Source: Pseudomonas costantinii (GTDB lineage: Bacteria > Pseudomonadota > Gammaproteobacteria > Pseudomonadales > Pseudomonadaceae). From it: DNA of 64,000 bases. This document shows, piece after piece, positions 9,413 to 17,927 of this stretch. The stretch's first letter is position 1. Each line of letters begins with the position of its first letter. Location: the NCBI RefSeq assembly GCF_001870435.1, contig NZ_MDDR01000037.1:372001-436000 (forward strand), given 5' to 3'. The notes below the pieces were generated by a model. The model was not told where the DNA came from. It saw only the letters and a list, made by a program, of their open reading frames with translations, and searched no databases. Made by a program: the position numbers and the translations under genes.

Positions 9413-10048
9413 ATGGAACTCTATACCTATTACCGCTCCACCTCGTCATACCGGGTGCGTATCGCCCTGGCGCTCAAGGGTTTGGACTTCACGGCAGTGC
9501 CGGTCAACCTGCTGGTGCCGCCGGGCGGTGCCAATCGCCAGCCGGAATACCTGGCGATCAACCCACAAGGTCGGGTACCGGCGTTGCGTACGGATGAGGG
9601 TGAGTTGTTGATTCAGTCGCCCGCGATCATCGAGTACCTGGAAGAACGTTATCCACAGGTGCCGCTGCTTTCCAAGGACTTGGCGACCCGCGCCCATGAG
9701 CGTGCGGTGGCGTCGATCATCGGCTGCGATATTCATCCGTTGCACAATTCCAGCACCCAGAACCTGCTACGGCAATGGGGGCATGATGAGGCGCAATTGC
9801 TGGAGTGGATCGGCCACTGGATCAGCCAGGGATTAAGTGCGGTGGAGCAGTTGATTGGCGATAAAGGCTTCTGCTTTGGTGAGCAGCCGGGGATGGCCGA
9901 TGCATTCTTGATTCCTCAGCTGTATGCGGCGGAGCGCTTCAAGGTGCCGTTGGCGGCCTATCCCCGCATTGCGCGAGTGGCGGCGCTGGCGGCGCAGCAT
10001 CCGGCATTTATCAAGGCCCACCCCGCCAATCAGCCGGATACACCCTAA
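9413..10048 (+). CDS. maiA: Maleylacetoacetate isomerase (zeta-class GST)
   Basis: 211 residues. Glutathione-dependent isomerisation of maleylacetoacetate to fumarylacetoacetate. The zeta-GST signature near the N-terminus is present in the form STSSYRVRIALALKG, then Q-S-x-A-I-I-E-Y-L-E at the glutathione site (IQSPAIIEYLEE). 12 bp after fahA, same operon. Also called hmgC. Confidence 0.95.
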   Translation: MELYTYYRSTSSYRVRIALALKGLDFTAVPVNLLVPPGGANRQPEYLAINPQGRVPALRTDEGELLIQSPAIIEYLEERYPQVPLLSKDLATRAHERAVASIIGCDIHPLHNSSTQNLLRQWGHDEAQLLEWIGHWISQGLSAVEQLIGDKGFCFGEQPGMADAFLIPQLYAAERFKVPLAAYPRIARVAALAAQHPAFIKAHPANQPDTP

Positions 10049-10063
10049 GCCAGCTCCCACATG
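10047..10063. repeat. Single REP-like half-site
   Basis: AAGCCAGCTCCCACAT just after maiA matches one arm of the three longer repeats at about 32.3, 35.6 and 38.8 kb. The opposite arm is missing here, so this looks like a solitary or decayed REP. Confidence 0.55.
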
Positions 10064-10104
10064 TTGATCGGCGTCACCCTTATAAAAATAATAGGTACCT
10101 TGCG

Positions 10105-11472
10105 ATGCACAATCAGATTGCCAGCTTTCGCGCGGCACTCGACGCCCGTCCGGTGTCGCGCTATCAGTGGTTGATTCTCCTGTTGCTGGCGCTGCTGCTG
10201 GTAACCGATGGCTACGATGCCCAGGTGCTGGGTTATGTAGTGCCGGCGCTGGCCAAGGATTGGGGCCTGGAAAAAGCCGCGTTCGGTCCAGTGTTCAGTG
10301 CCAACCTGCTGGGGCTGACGTTGGGCTCGCTGTTGGTAACGCCGCTGGCGGATCGGTTTGGTGTGCGACGTATCCTGTTGGGCTGCGTGCTGATCTACGC
10401 CAGTCTCACGGTGCTGATGGTGTTTGCTAATTCGCTGACCACGCTGATGGCCGCGCGGTTTATCTGCGGCATCGGCATGGGCGGCGCGATGCCGAGCGCC
10501 ATGGCGTTGATGTCGGAATATTCCCCACCCCGAATGCGCACTTTGATGGTGACCTTGGCCGCATGCGGCTTCTCATTCGGCGGTGCAGCGGGTGGGTTTG
10601 TGGCGGCAGGGTTTATCGAAGGCTACGGTTGGCAGGCGGTATTCCTGGCGGGTGGTGTGACCCCGTTGTTGCTGTTCCCCTTTCTGTTTTGGCTGTTGCC
10701 GGAATCCTTGCCGCGTCTGCTGCGTGATGCGCCGCCGTATACACGGCTGCAAAAGGTCACAGCGCGCATGCTGCCGACCTGGCAACCGCCAGAGGCGAAT
10801 GAGGCAGAGAACCTCCAGGAACAGGGCAGCAAACTGACGGTGGTAGAGCTGTTCCGTAACGGCTACGCGCGCCCGACCGTGCTGATTTGGGCGACCTTTT
10901 TTGTCAGCCTGATCCTGCTGTATTTCATGATCAGCTGGCTGCCGTCGCTGCTACTGGAAAGCGGGCTGGCGCTGAAGGAAGCCAATCTGGTGACCTCAAT
11001 GTTCCTGTTCGCCGGCACTTTGGGCGCCATTGGCATGGCCTGGTTCGCCGACCGTCTGAAAAGCAAAGTGCGGTTGCTGTCCGGCGTGCTGGCGGCGGCT
11101 GCGGTGTGCACCATCCTGCTGGGCCTGAACCATGACAATCCGCGCTATCTGGTAGCCAGCGTGTTTGCCGCTGGGTTCTGCATCATCGGTGGTCAACTGA
11201 CGCTCAACGCGTTCGCCAGCAACTTTTACCCTGCGCACGTACGAGCGACTGGCACCGGCTGGGCATTGGGCGTGGGGCGGTTTGGGTCAATCCTGGGGCC
11301 GTTGTTTGGCAGCATGCTGCTGGCAATGCATATTCCGGTGCAGCAGATTTTCTTCTTCTGCGCGATTCCGGCGGTGATTGCGGCGCTGTTGATCATTCAG
11401 GTGCGCTCGCCTGGGGCCATTGCACCGAAGGGGCCACTGCATGGCGATATTCTTAAGGCGCCACAGTCTTAG
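10105..11472 (+). CDS. MFS transporter, aromatic acid:H+ symporter (AAHS) type
   Basis: 455 residues with 12 predicted membrane segments. The first helix carries the AAHS-type TDGYDAQVLGYVVPAL pattern (D-G-x-D), and the loop between helices 2 and 3 has PLADRFGVRR. A long cytoplasmic central loop separates the halves. It lies 56 bp after maiA on the same strand, so a role in importing an aromatic acid that feeds the homogentisate route is likely but not shown. The 3' end overlaps the convergent SirB1-like gene by 4 bp. Confidence 0.82.
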   Translation: MHNQIASFRAALDARPVSRYQWLILLLLALLLVTDGYDAQVLGYVVPALAKDWGLEKAAFGPVFSANLLGLTLGSLLVTPLADRFGVRRILLGCVLIYASLTVLMVFANSLTTLMAARFICGIGMGGAMPSAMALMSEYSPPRMRTLMVTLAACGFSFGGAAGGFVAAGFIEGYGWQAVFLAGGVTPLLLFPFLFWLLPESLPRLLRDAPPYTRLQKVTARMLPTWQPPEANEAENLQEQGSKLTVVELFRNGYARPTVLIWATFFVSLILLYFMISWLPSLLLESGLALKEANLVTSMFLFAGTLGAIGMAWFADRLKSKVRLLSGVLAAAAVCTILLGLNHDNPRYLVASVFAAGFCIIGGQLTLNAFASNFYPAHVRATGTGWALGVGRFGSILGPLFGSMLLAMHIPVQQIFFFCAIPAVIAALLIIQVRSPGAIAPKGPLHGDILKAPQS

Positions 11473-12272
11473 TGCACTACCGAGTTGGGCGGCAGATGCC
11501 CCAGCCGCTCGGTCAGGCGCAGGCGCTGGATCGGGTCCTCGCTGAGCAACAAGGCGTGTTCCAGGTCAAAGCGCTCAGCGCTCGGGCAATCCAGGCGTTG
11601 GTACAAACTGGCGCGTGCCAGGTAGTCGGCGGCGCTGGCATTGCCCAATTCCAGCACGCGTTCTGCGTCGATCAGGGCGTCCAGCGGGGCGTCGTTGGAG
11701 AGGTGCAGTTGGCGCAGGTTGCGTGACAGCCGTTGCAGAATCGAGCGGGGTTCGGCGGTGTGCAGGTGGTCGGCCTGCAACTTGAGATTCGGCCCGTACT
11801 GACGGTGCAATAGCTCGCGGCAGTCATTGGGGTACAGGCGTCGACCGCCGCAGGGGTCCAGCAGGTGGTCGGCACCGGGCACCCGTAGCAGGAAATGGCC
11901 CGGGAAGTTCACACCTACCATGGGAATATTCAACCGCCGCGCCATCTCAAGCGCGATCAGCCCCATGGCCAAGGGCTGCCCGCGTTTGCGCTGCAATACC
12001 TTGTCCAGCAGGGCCGCGGCGGGACGCAGCGGGGTGAAATCGTCCTGGGCAAACCCCAGGTCATTCATGCGCCGTAGCAAGGGTTGGCCAAGTTCATCCG
12101 CCGGCAGCATGGGCATGCCCACGCCGACCTGTTGTTGCAGCAATGCCAGGTCTTGCAGGATCACCAGCGGCTGTACGGTCGGGTCGTGCTCTGCGGCAAT
12201 CCACAGCGCGGCTTCAAATAGCGCTGTGGGTGAGCGGTCCAGGCAGGCGAAAAAGGCTTTGCGGGGATTCAT
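11469..12272 (-). CDS. SirB1-family protein (transglutaminase-like domain plus TPR)
   Basis: 267 residues. The N-terminal half matches the SirB1/COG2912 transglutaminase-like core (LDKVLQRKRGQPLAMGLIALEMARRLNIPMVGVNFPGHFLLRV, seen as two blocks). The C-terminal part has two TPR-like helices (ADYLARASLYQRLDCPSAERFDLEHALLL). Members are conserved in proteobacteria and often sit near prmC; the biochemical role is unclear. The catalytic Cys of true transglutaminases is not evident. Here it is a lone gene. Confidence 0.75.
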   Translation of the reverse strand: MNPRKAFFACLDRSPTALFEAALWIAAEHDPTVQPLVILQDLALLQQQVGVGMPMLPADELGQPLLRRMNDLGFAQDDFTPLRPAAALLDKVLQRKRGQPLAMGLIALEMARRLNIPMVGVNFPGHFLLRVPGADHLLDPCGGRRLYPNDCRELLHRQYGPNLKLQADHLHTAEPRSILQRLSRNLRQLHLSNDAPLDALIDAERVLELGNASAADYLARASLYQRLDCPSAERFDLEHALLLSEDPIQRLRLTERLGHLPPNSVVH

Positions 12273-12459
12273 TGCGTTCTCCGGCGGATGCTCTCGTTTT
12301 ATCCTTGCTGTAGATTTTCGTCCAGTGACTTGAGAAATATCCTGCCTGCTTATGTCGCAGGGTCCGGGAAATCGGGCGGCTTATTCCAGCGTGCTTCGGC
12401 ATTTTTTTGCCGCAAGCCTATACTTGGGCCTCTACCAGAAGTGATTCGGGAGCTTGACG

Positions 12460-13479
12460 ATGTTTGCTCTCATGCACAGCACCCGCCTTGAATCGCTGCA
12501 CCTGAGCGTCGACCCGGTGACCGGGCTGAAGGCGATCATAGCCATTCACAACAGCCGCCTGGGCCCTGCCTTGGGCGGCTGTCGTTATCTCTCTTACCCC
12601 GACGATGAAAGTGCCGTGGCCGATGCCGCGCGCCTGGCCCAAGGCATGAGCTACAAAGCCGCCCTGGCCGGCCTGCCGGTGGGCGGCGGCACAGCGGTGA
12701 TCATCCGCCCCGTGCATGTGGAAAGTCGTGCGGCGCTGTTTGAGGCGTTTGGCCGTTGCATCGAAAAACTCGACGGCCGCTTCATCACCGCGATCGACAG
12801 CGGCACCTCGGTCGCCGACATGGATTGCATCGCCCAACACACCCGCTTCGTCACCAGCACCACCGCCGCCGGCGACCCCTCGCCCCATGCCGCCATGGGC
12901 GTGTTCACCGGCATCCGTACCACAGCCATGGCCCGCTTGGGCAGCGACAACCTCGAAGGCCTGCGGGTAGCGGTCCAAGGCTTGGGCAATGTCGGTTACG
13001 CCCTGGCCGAACAACTGCATGCGGCGGGCGCCGAACTGTTGGTCAGCGATATCGACCATGGCAAGGTGCAACTGGCGATGGAGCAGCTCGGCGCCCATCC
13101 CATCGCCAACGACGCCCTGCTCAGCACCCCCTGCGACATCCTCGCACCCTGCGGTCTTGGGTCCGTATTCAACCGGGTCAGCGTCGGCCAACTGCGTTGC
13201 GCGGCGGTAGCCGGCTCCGCCAGCACACAACTGACCAATCTGGACATAGCCGACCAGTTGGAGGGACGCGGCATCCTCTACGCCCCGGACTACGTGATCA
13301 ACTCTGGTGGCTTGATCTACGTTGCCCTCAAACACGGCGGCGCAGACCTTCCCGACATCACCGCTCACCTGTCGAACATCGGCACGCGCCTCACGGAAAT
13401 CTTCGCCCACGCTCAAGCCGAAAAACGCTCACCCGCACGCGTTGCGGATGAGTTGGCCGAACGCCTGCTGTACCAATAA
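12460..13479 (+). CDS. Leucine/phenylalanine/valine dehydrogenase family protein with altered catalytic lysine
   Basis: 339 residues. The N-terminal substrate domain has MSYKAALAGLPVGGG and the Rossmann domain has VAVQGLGNVGYALAEQL, as in NAD-dependent leucine and phenylalanine dehydrogenases that oxidatively deaminate amino acids. The substrate-binding lysine is kept at residue 66. The second, catalytic lysine expected in the GGGK motif is Thr78 here (GGGTAV, codon aca at 12691-12693). If the base is right the enzyme may be inactive or repurposed. The start ATG was chosen because GGGAG lies 7 bases upstream; an in-frame TTG is 6 bases earlier. Confidence 0.85.
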   Translation: MFALMHSTRLESLHLSVDPVTGLKAIIAIHNSRLGPALGGCRYLSYPDDESAVADAARLAQGMSYKAALAGLPVGGGTAVIIRPVHVESRAALFEAFGRCIEKLDGRFITAIDSGTSVADMDCIAQHTRFVTSTTAAGDPSPHAAMGVFTGIRTTAMARLGSDNLEGLRVAVQGLGNVGYALAEQLHAAGAELLVSDIDHGKVQLAMEQLGAHPIANDALLSTPCDILAPCGLGSVFNRVSVGQLRCAAVAGSASTQLTNLDIADQLEGRGILYAPDYVINSGGLIYVALKHGGADLPDITAHLSNIGTRLTEIFAHAQAEKRSPARVADELAERLLYQ

Positions 13480-13490
13480 GCCAGGCATTA

Positions 13491-13520
13491 AAAAGGCCCT
13501 GAATCGATGATTCAGGGCCT
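13491..13520 (-). terminator. Intrinsic terminator, yebG side
   Basis: A perfect 12-bp stem (AGGCCCTGAATC, loop GAT, GATTCAGGGCCT) at 13494-13520. An A-tract on the plus side reads as a U-tract for minus-strand transcripts, so it mainly terminates yebG. It may also stop the dehydrogenase transcript. Confidence 0.85.
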
Positions 13521-13534
13521 GTTCAATTCGGGCT

Positions 13535-13795
13535 TTACTCCGCCGGAGCGTTCAGCAACTCGGACAACGCGTCCGGCTGGCTCTTGAACGCCTTGGCAAA
13601 TACATCGCGGTTTTTCGCCATGTAGATCCCGGCTTCTTCCACCTGCTGCTCGCTCAAGGACGGCACGGCTTTTTGCAACACTTCTGCCAGCAACTCAGCG
13701 AGTTCAAGCATCTTGTCATGACGGTCAGCTTCGGCTTTATCCATGAACAAACGCTCCAGATCTCGGCTGCTGCGGTATACCACTTCGACGGCCAT
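13535..13795 (-). CDS. yebG: YebG family DNA-damage-inducible protein
   Basis: 86 residues beginning MAVEVVYRSSRDLERLFMDKAEADRHDKMLELAELL, which closely follows the start of E. coli YebG (MAVEVKYVV...KKEADAYDKMLDTADLL). It is a small SOS-regulon protein of unknown biochemical activity. GAGGTGG precedes the ATG. A LexA box 44 bp upstream supports the assignment independently of the protein. Confidence 0.88.
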   Translation of the reverse strand: MAVEVVYRSSRDLERLFMDKAEADRHDKMLELAELLAEVLQKAVPSLSEQQVEEAGIYMAKNRDVFAKAFKSQPDALSELLNAPAE

Positions 13796-13838
13796 TCACC
13801 ACCTCACATGCCTTCACGATAGTTGTCTTTTGCGACTA

Positions 13839-13854
13839 CTGTATTTATATACAG
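13839..13854. promoter_or_regulatory. LexA (SOS) box upstream of yebG
   Basis: CTGTATTTATATACAG is an exact match to the CTG-N10-CAG LexA palindrome with the usual TATA-rich interior (TACTGTATTTATATACAGCA in context). Confidence 0.92.
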
Positions 13855-14043
13855 CAAAAAGGATAAGCCAAACCGCAGGGTTTGGGTAGCAGCTTTTTAA
13901 TGTAGCCCGTAAAAACAGGTTTGGAGTGCCTCATATCACGCCGCCATCATCTTATACCGGCCGCTGGCCTTTTTTCTGCATGCAGAGCAGCCGTCATGTC
14001 CATCCCGTATTATCCGGTCGAATCGACCTAAGGAAGCATCATC

Positions 14044-14532
14044 GTGAAAATCAACTGGGCTGAAAAGCTGCGCCAGAATGTACACGGGCTAGCCGAATCC
14101 CTGGGCAATCTGTTTGTCGAGACGTTCCACTACCTGGCGTTGTTCGCCATTGGTGCGGTGACCGCCTGGGCGGCGGTGATGGAATTTCTGGGGATGCTGG
14201 AGAATGGGCATATCAAGATCGATGACATCTTGCTGCTGTTCATCTACCTGGAGTTGGGTGCGATGGTCGGGATTTATTTCAAGACCAACCACATGCCGGT
14301 GCGTTTCCTGATCTACGTGGCGATCACTGCGTTGACGCGTCTGCTGATCTCCAACGTGTCGCACCACAACCCGCCGGACATCGGCATCATCTACCTGTGC
14401 GGCGGGATTCTGCTGTTGGCGTTCTCGATTCTGGTGGTGCGCTACGCCTCGTCGGCGTTCCCGTCGGTGAAGATCGAAGGCCCGCGTCGTAAGGGGCAGG
14501 CGAGCCAGGAAACCGAAAAGGGCGAGCTTTAA
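14044..14532 (+). CDS. psiE: PsiE-like inner-membrane protein
   Basis: 162 residues with four predicted membrane helices. Phosphate-starvation-inducible E family features are seen: LFIYLELGAMVGIYFKTNHMPVRFL and the loop NVSHHNPPDI. Starts with GTG after AAGGA. Function unknown; in E. coli psiE responds to PhoB and cAMP-CRP. I see no clear Pho box here. The stop overlaps the convergent DUF3509 gene by 4 bp. Confidence 0.82.
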   Translation: MKINWAEKLRQNVHGLAESLGNLFVETFHYLALFAIGAVTAWAAVMEFLGMLENGHIKIDDILLLFIYLELGAMVGIYFKTNHMPVRFLIYVAITALTRLLISNVSHHNPPDIGIIYLCGGILLLAFSILVVRYASSAFPSVKIEGPRRKGQASQETEKGEL

Positions 14533-14846
14533 AGCCCGACGCTGAAGGGCAGGGGGTGGTTGGGTGGCCGTTGCAACAATTTGTGACTATCCCCGTCCGT
14601 CATCACCGCCAGGATCTCCATGGCGCTGTGGCCCTGCTCAATGGCGATGCCGAACTGAATACTTTGTACCAGGCGTTTAAGCCGTTGCGGGTCGTTGCGT
14701 TGCTCGGCGCTGATCATGCGCTTGGCCACCACGCCACCCTCGTTTGACAGGGTGAGCATGATGCTGCCGTCCAGCCGTTGGATACTCAAATTGACGCGGT
14801 ATTTGGGCGTGAAGGTGTCGGTGATGATCTGAAAAGGATTGTCCAT
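14529..14846 (-). CDS. DUF3509 domain protein
   Basis: 105 residues, soluble, matching the small Pseudomonas-restricted DUF3509 family (MDNPFQIITDTFTPKYRVNLSIQRLDG type start). Function unknown. Transcribed alone, converging with psiE. Confidence 0.65.
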   Translation of the reverse strand: MDNPFQIITDTFTPKYRVNLSIQRLDGSIMLTLSNEGGVVAKRMISAEQRNDPQRLKRLVQSIQFGIAIEQGHSAMEILAVMTDGDSHKLLQRPPNHPLPFSVGL

Positions 14847-15021
14847 GGTGCGTTACCGCCTGATAAGAACATGCAGTCATTGACGACCGGCGTCGGGATT
14901 AGTTCGCGTTTCCTGACCACCGGCCATTCACTCGCTGAGGTTTTCACAAGGTCCGTTTCCCTCAAGAGCTGTACAGCAAAGGGCGTGCCGTAGACGGCGC
15001 CAGCTCGATATTGCAGGCGAA

Positions 15022-15049
15022 AAAAAGGCGAACCGAGGTTCGCCTTTTT
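15022..15049. terminator. Intrinsic terminator after sdaC
   Basis: GGCGAAC-CGAG-GTTCGCC stem extended by A5 and T5 runs on each side. It is symmetric and so works in both directions, 15 bp past the sdaC stop. Confidence 0.88.
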
Positions 15050-15064
15050 GTTGGGTGACCTGTT

Positions 15065-16351
15065 TCAGGGCAGCACGGAAAAAACGATCGCAGACAGCGC
15101 AATCAGCCCGATCACCACCACAAACACGTTGGACACCTGCCCCGAATACTGGCGCAGAGATGGCACGCGGCGGATGGCGTACATCGGCATCAGGAACAGC
15201 AGGCACGCGATGATCGGCCCGCCCATGGTTTCGATCATGCCCAGGATGCTTGGGTTGAAGGTAGCCACGGCCCAGCAGGTCAACACCATGAATAGCGCGG
15301 TGCTACGTTCCAGCCACTTGGACGACATCGAGCGGTTGCGACCGCGCAGGGATTTGACGATCAGCCCTTGGAAGCCTTCGCTGGCGCCGATGTAGTGGCC
15401 AAGGAAGGATTTGGTAATGGCCACCAGCGCGATCAACGGCGCGGCGTAGGCGATCACCGGGGTCTGGAAGTGGTTGGCCAGGTACGACAGGATTGAAATG
15501 TTCTGCGCCTTGGCAGCCGCCAAATCAGCCGGCGACAGGGCCAGCACGCAGCTGAAGCAGAAGAACATCACGGTCAGCACCATCATGCCGTGGGCCGTGG
15601 CCAGGATGCCGCTGCTTTTGCGCTCGGCTTGGGCGCCGTACACGCGTTTCTGGTCGACGGCGAACGCAGAGATGATTGGCGAGTGGTTGAAGGAAAACAC
15701 CATCACCGGGATCGCCAGCCACAGGGTCTTGAAGAACAGTGGCAGGGGCATGCCATCAGCGGCGGAGGCAAAGAACGCACCGTTCCAGTTCGGGACCAGA
15801 CTCACGGCCAGCAACAGCAGGGCGGCGACGAACGGGTACACCAGCACGCTCATGGCCTTGACGATTACGCCCTGGCCGCAACGCACAATAGCCATCAGGC
15901 CAAGAATGAGCAGCAAGGACAGGATCGCCCGAGGCGGCGGTGCCATGTGCAGTTGGTGTTCCATGAAACTGCTCAGGGTGTTGGTCAGCGCCACGCTGTA
16001 CACCAGCAGGATCGGGAAGATTGCAAAAAAATACAGCAGGGTGATCAGCTTGCCCGCGCCGACGCCGAAGTGCTCTTCGACCACTTCGGTGATGTCGCCG
16101 GATTTGCCTGACAGCACGAAGCGCGTCAGCCCACGGTGGGCGAAGAAGGTCATCGGGAAAGCCAGCAGCGCCAGCACGATCAGCGGCCAGAAACCGCCGA
16201 CACCGGCGTTGATCGGCAGGAACAAAGTACCCGCGCCGATCGCTGTGCCGTAGAGGCCGAGCATCCAGGTGGTGTCGTGTTTGGTCCAGCCGGTTGTAAC
16301 GGTGTTTGTTACGGCAGAATTTTCGGCAGCAGGTGTACGTACATCGGTCAT
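15065..16351 (-). CDS. sdaC: Serine transporter, HAAAP family
   Basis: 428 residues with about 11 membrane helices. The amino acid permease core is visible (MLGLYGTAIGAGTLFLPINAGVGG at helix 1; FSFNHSPIISAF; SFLGHYIGASEGFQGLI). It is paired with sdaA, the usual serine-catabolism partner. The start is the ATG at 16351 (MTDVRTPAAEN); the frame runs 69 bases further upstream to 16420, but only the later start gives the normal length. 62 bp separate it from sdaA, same strand, probably one operon. Confidence 0.9.
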   Translation of the reverse strand: MTDVRTPAAENSAVTNTVTTGWTKHDTTWMLGLYGTAIGAGTLFLPINAGVGGFWPLIVLALLAFPMTFFAHRGLTRFVLSGKSGDITEVVEEHFGVGAGKLITLLYFFAIFPILLVYSVALTNTLSSFMEHQLHMAPPPRAILSLLLILGLMAIVRCGQGVIVKAMSVLVYPFVAALLLLAVSLVPNWNGAFFASAADGMPLPLFFKTLWLAIPVMVFSFNHSPIISAFAVDQKRVYGAQAERKSSGILATAHGMMVLTVMFFCFSCVLALSPADLAAAKAQNISILSYLANHFQTPVIAYAAPLIALVAITKSFLGHYIGASEGFQGLIVKSLRGRNRSMSSKWLERSTALFMVLTCWAVATFNPSILGMIETMGGPIIACLLFLMPMYAIRRVPSLRQYSGQVSNVFVVVIGLIALSAIVFSVLP

Positions 16352-16413
16352 CGTTATTGCCTCGTTATTATTTTTGCGCGGGCTCACGTATGGGGCGGGT
16401 AGAAGTGCTCCGA

Positions 16414-17790
16414 TCAGCACTCCACCCAGCTGACCGCCAGGCCGCCCCGTGAAGTTTCTTTGTATTTGTCATGCATGTCGGCGCCTGTATCGCGCATGGT
16501 GCGGATCACCCGGTCGAGGGAAATGAAGTGCTTACCGTCACCGCGCAAGGCCATTTGCGTGGCGTTGATCGCCTTGACGGCGGCGATGGCGTTGCGCTCG
16601 ATGCACGGCACTTGCACCAAACCGCCGACTGGATCGCAGGTCAGGCCCAAGTTGTGTTCCAGGCCAATTTCGGCGGCGTTTTCCAATTGCTCAGGCGTTG
16701 CGCCGAGGATATCGGCCAAGCCGGCGGCAGCCATGGCGCAGGCCGAGCCGACTTCGCCCTGACAGCCGACTTCGGCGCCGGAGATTGAGGCGTTTTTCTT
16801 GCACAGGATGCCGACAGCGGCAGCGGCAAGGAAGAAATTGACCACGTCGTCGTCGGACGCATCGGCGTTGAATTTCATGTAGTAGTGCAGCACTGCGGGG
16901 ATGATCCCTGCCGCGCCATTGGTCGGCGCGGTGACCATGCGTCCACCGGCGGCGTTTTCTTCGTTGACGGCGAGGGCGAACAGGTTGACCCATTCCATCG
17001 CCGACAAGGTCGACGTAATCACATTCGGCTTGCCGATTTCCAACAGGCTACGGTGCAATTTAGCGGCGCGGCGCGGCACATCCAAACCACCTGGCAAGAT
17101 GCCTTCATCGCGCAGGCCTTGCTCCACGCACTCGCGCATCACCGACCAGATATGCAGCAAGCCGTTGCGGATTTCTTCGTCGCTGCGCCAGGCGCGTTCG
17201 TTGGCCATCATCAGTTCGGAAACCCGCAGGCCGTGCTTGTTGCACAGGGCCAGCAGCTCGACGGCGCTGGAAAAGTCGTAGGGCAATTCCACGTCGCTGG
17301 TCGGCGCGATACCCGACTCAGCCTCAGCGGCTTCGATGATGAAACCACCGCCCACCGAGTAATAGGTTTGTTCGCTCAGCAGGCCGTTTTCGCCATAGGC
17401 GTGCAGGGACATGGCGTTGGGGTGGTAGGGCAGGCTTTCGTCCAGCAGCAGGAGGTCTGTGTGCCAGTTGAAGGAAACTTTCTGCTTGCCTGCGAGCAAC
17501 AGCTGACCGGACTCGCGCAATTGTTGGATACGCGCGTTGATCGACGTGGGGTCGACTTGGTCCGGCCATTCGCCCATCAGGCCCATTACGCAGGCGCGGT
17601 CGGTGGCATGACCGACGCCGGTGGCGGACAGCGAGCCGTATAGACGCACTTCAACGCGGCGGGTGTCGCTCAGCAAATGCTGGTCGATCAGTGCTTGAGC
17701 AAAGGTCGCTGCCGCCCGCATCGGGCCGACGGTGTGGGAGCTGGACGGACCAATGCCCACCTTGAATAGATCGAAAACACTGATAGCCAT
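16414..17790 (-). CDS. sdaA: L-serine dehydratase (iron-sulfur, single-chain)
   Basis: 458 residues. Deaminates L-serine to pyruvate and ammonia with a [4Fe-4S] cluster. The N-terminal beta domain begins ISVFDLFKVGIGPSSSHTVGPMRAA. The C-terminal alpha domain has the cluster cysteines in CKKNASISGAEVGCQGEVG and LTCDPVGGLVQVPC, plus TNGAAGIIPAVLHYY. Full length. Followed by sdaC. Confidence 0.96.
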   Translation of the reverse strand: MAISVFDLFKVGIGPSSSHTVGPMRAAATFAQALIDQHLLSDTRRVEVRLYGSLSATGVGHATDRACVMGLMGEWPDQVDPTSINARIQQLRESGQLLLAGKQKVSFNWHTDLLLLDESLPYHPNAMSLHAYGENGLLSEQTYYSVGGGFIIEAAEAESGIAPTSDVELPYDFSSAVELLALCNKHGLRVSELMMANERAWRSDEEIRNGLLHIWSVMRECVEQGLRDEGILPGGLDVPRRAAKLHRSLLEIGKPNVITSTLSAMEWVNLFALAVNEENAAGGRMVTAPTNGAAGIIPAVLHYYMKFNADASDDDVVNFFLAAAAVGILCKKNASISGAEVGCQGEVGSACAMAAAGLADILGATPEQLENAAEIGLEHNLGLTCDPVGGLVQVPCIERNAIAAVKAINATQMALRGDGKHFISLDRVIRTMRDTGADMHDKYKETSRGGLAVSWVEC

Positions 17791-17927
17791 GCTAAAGCCT
17801 TACAAGCAATGGAGTAGAAATCGCTGCCATGTTTTGTAGGACGAGCGGAATTGGCGCGATACTGATCCTCTGGATCGGCACTGACCAACGAATTATCCTA
17901 AGACACCCTTTAGCAGGACTAAACTCT

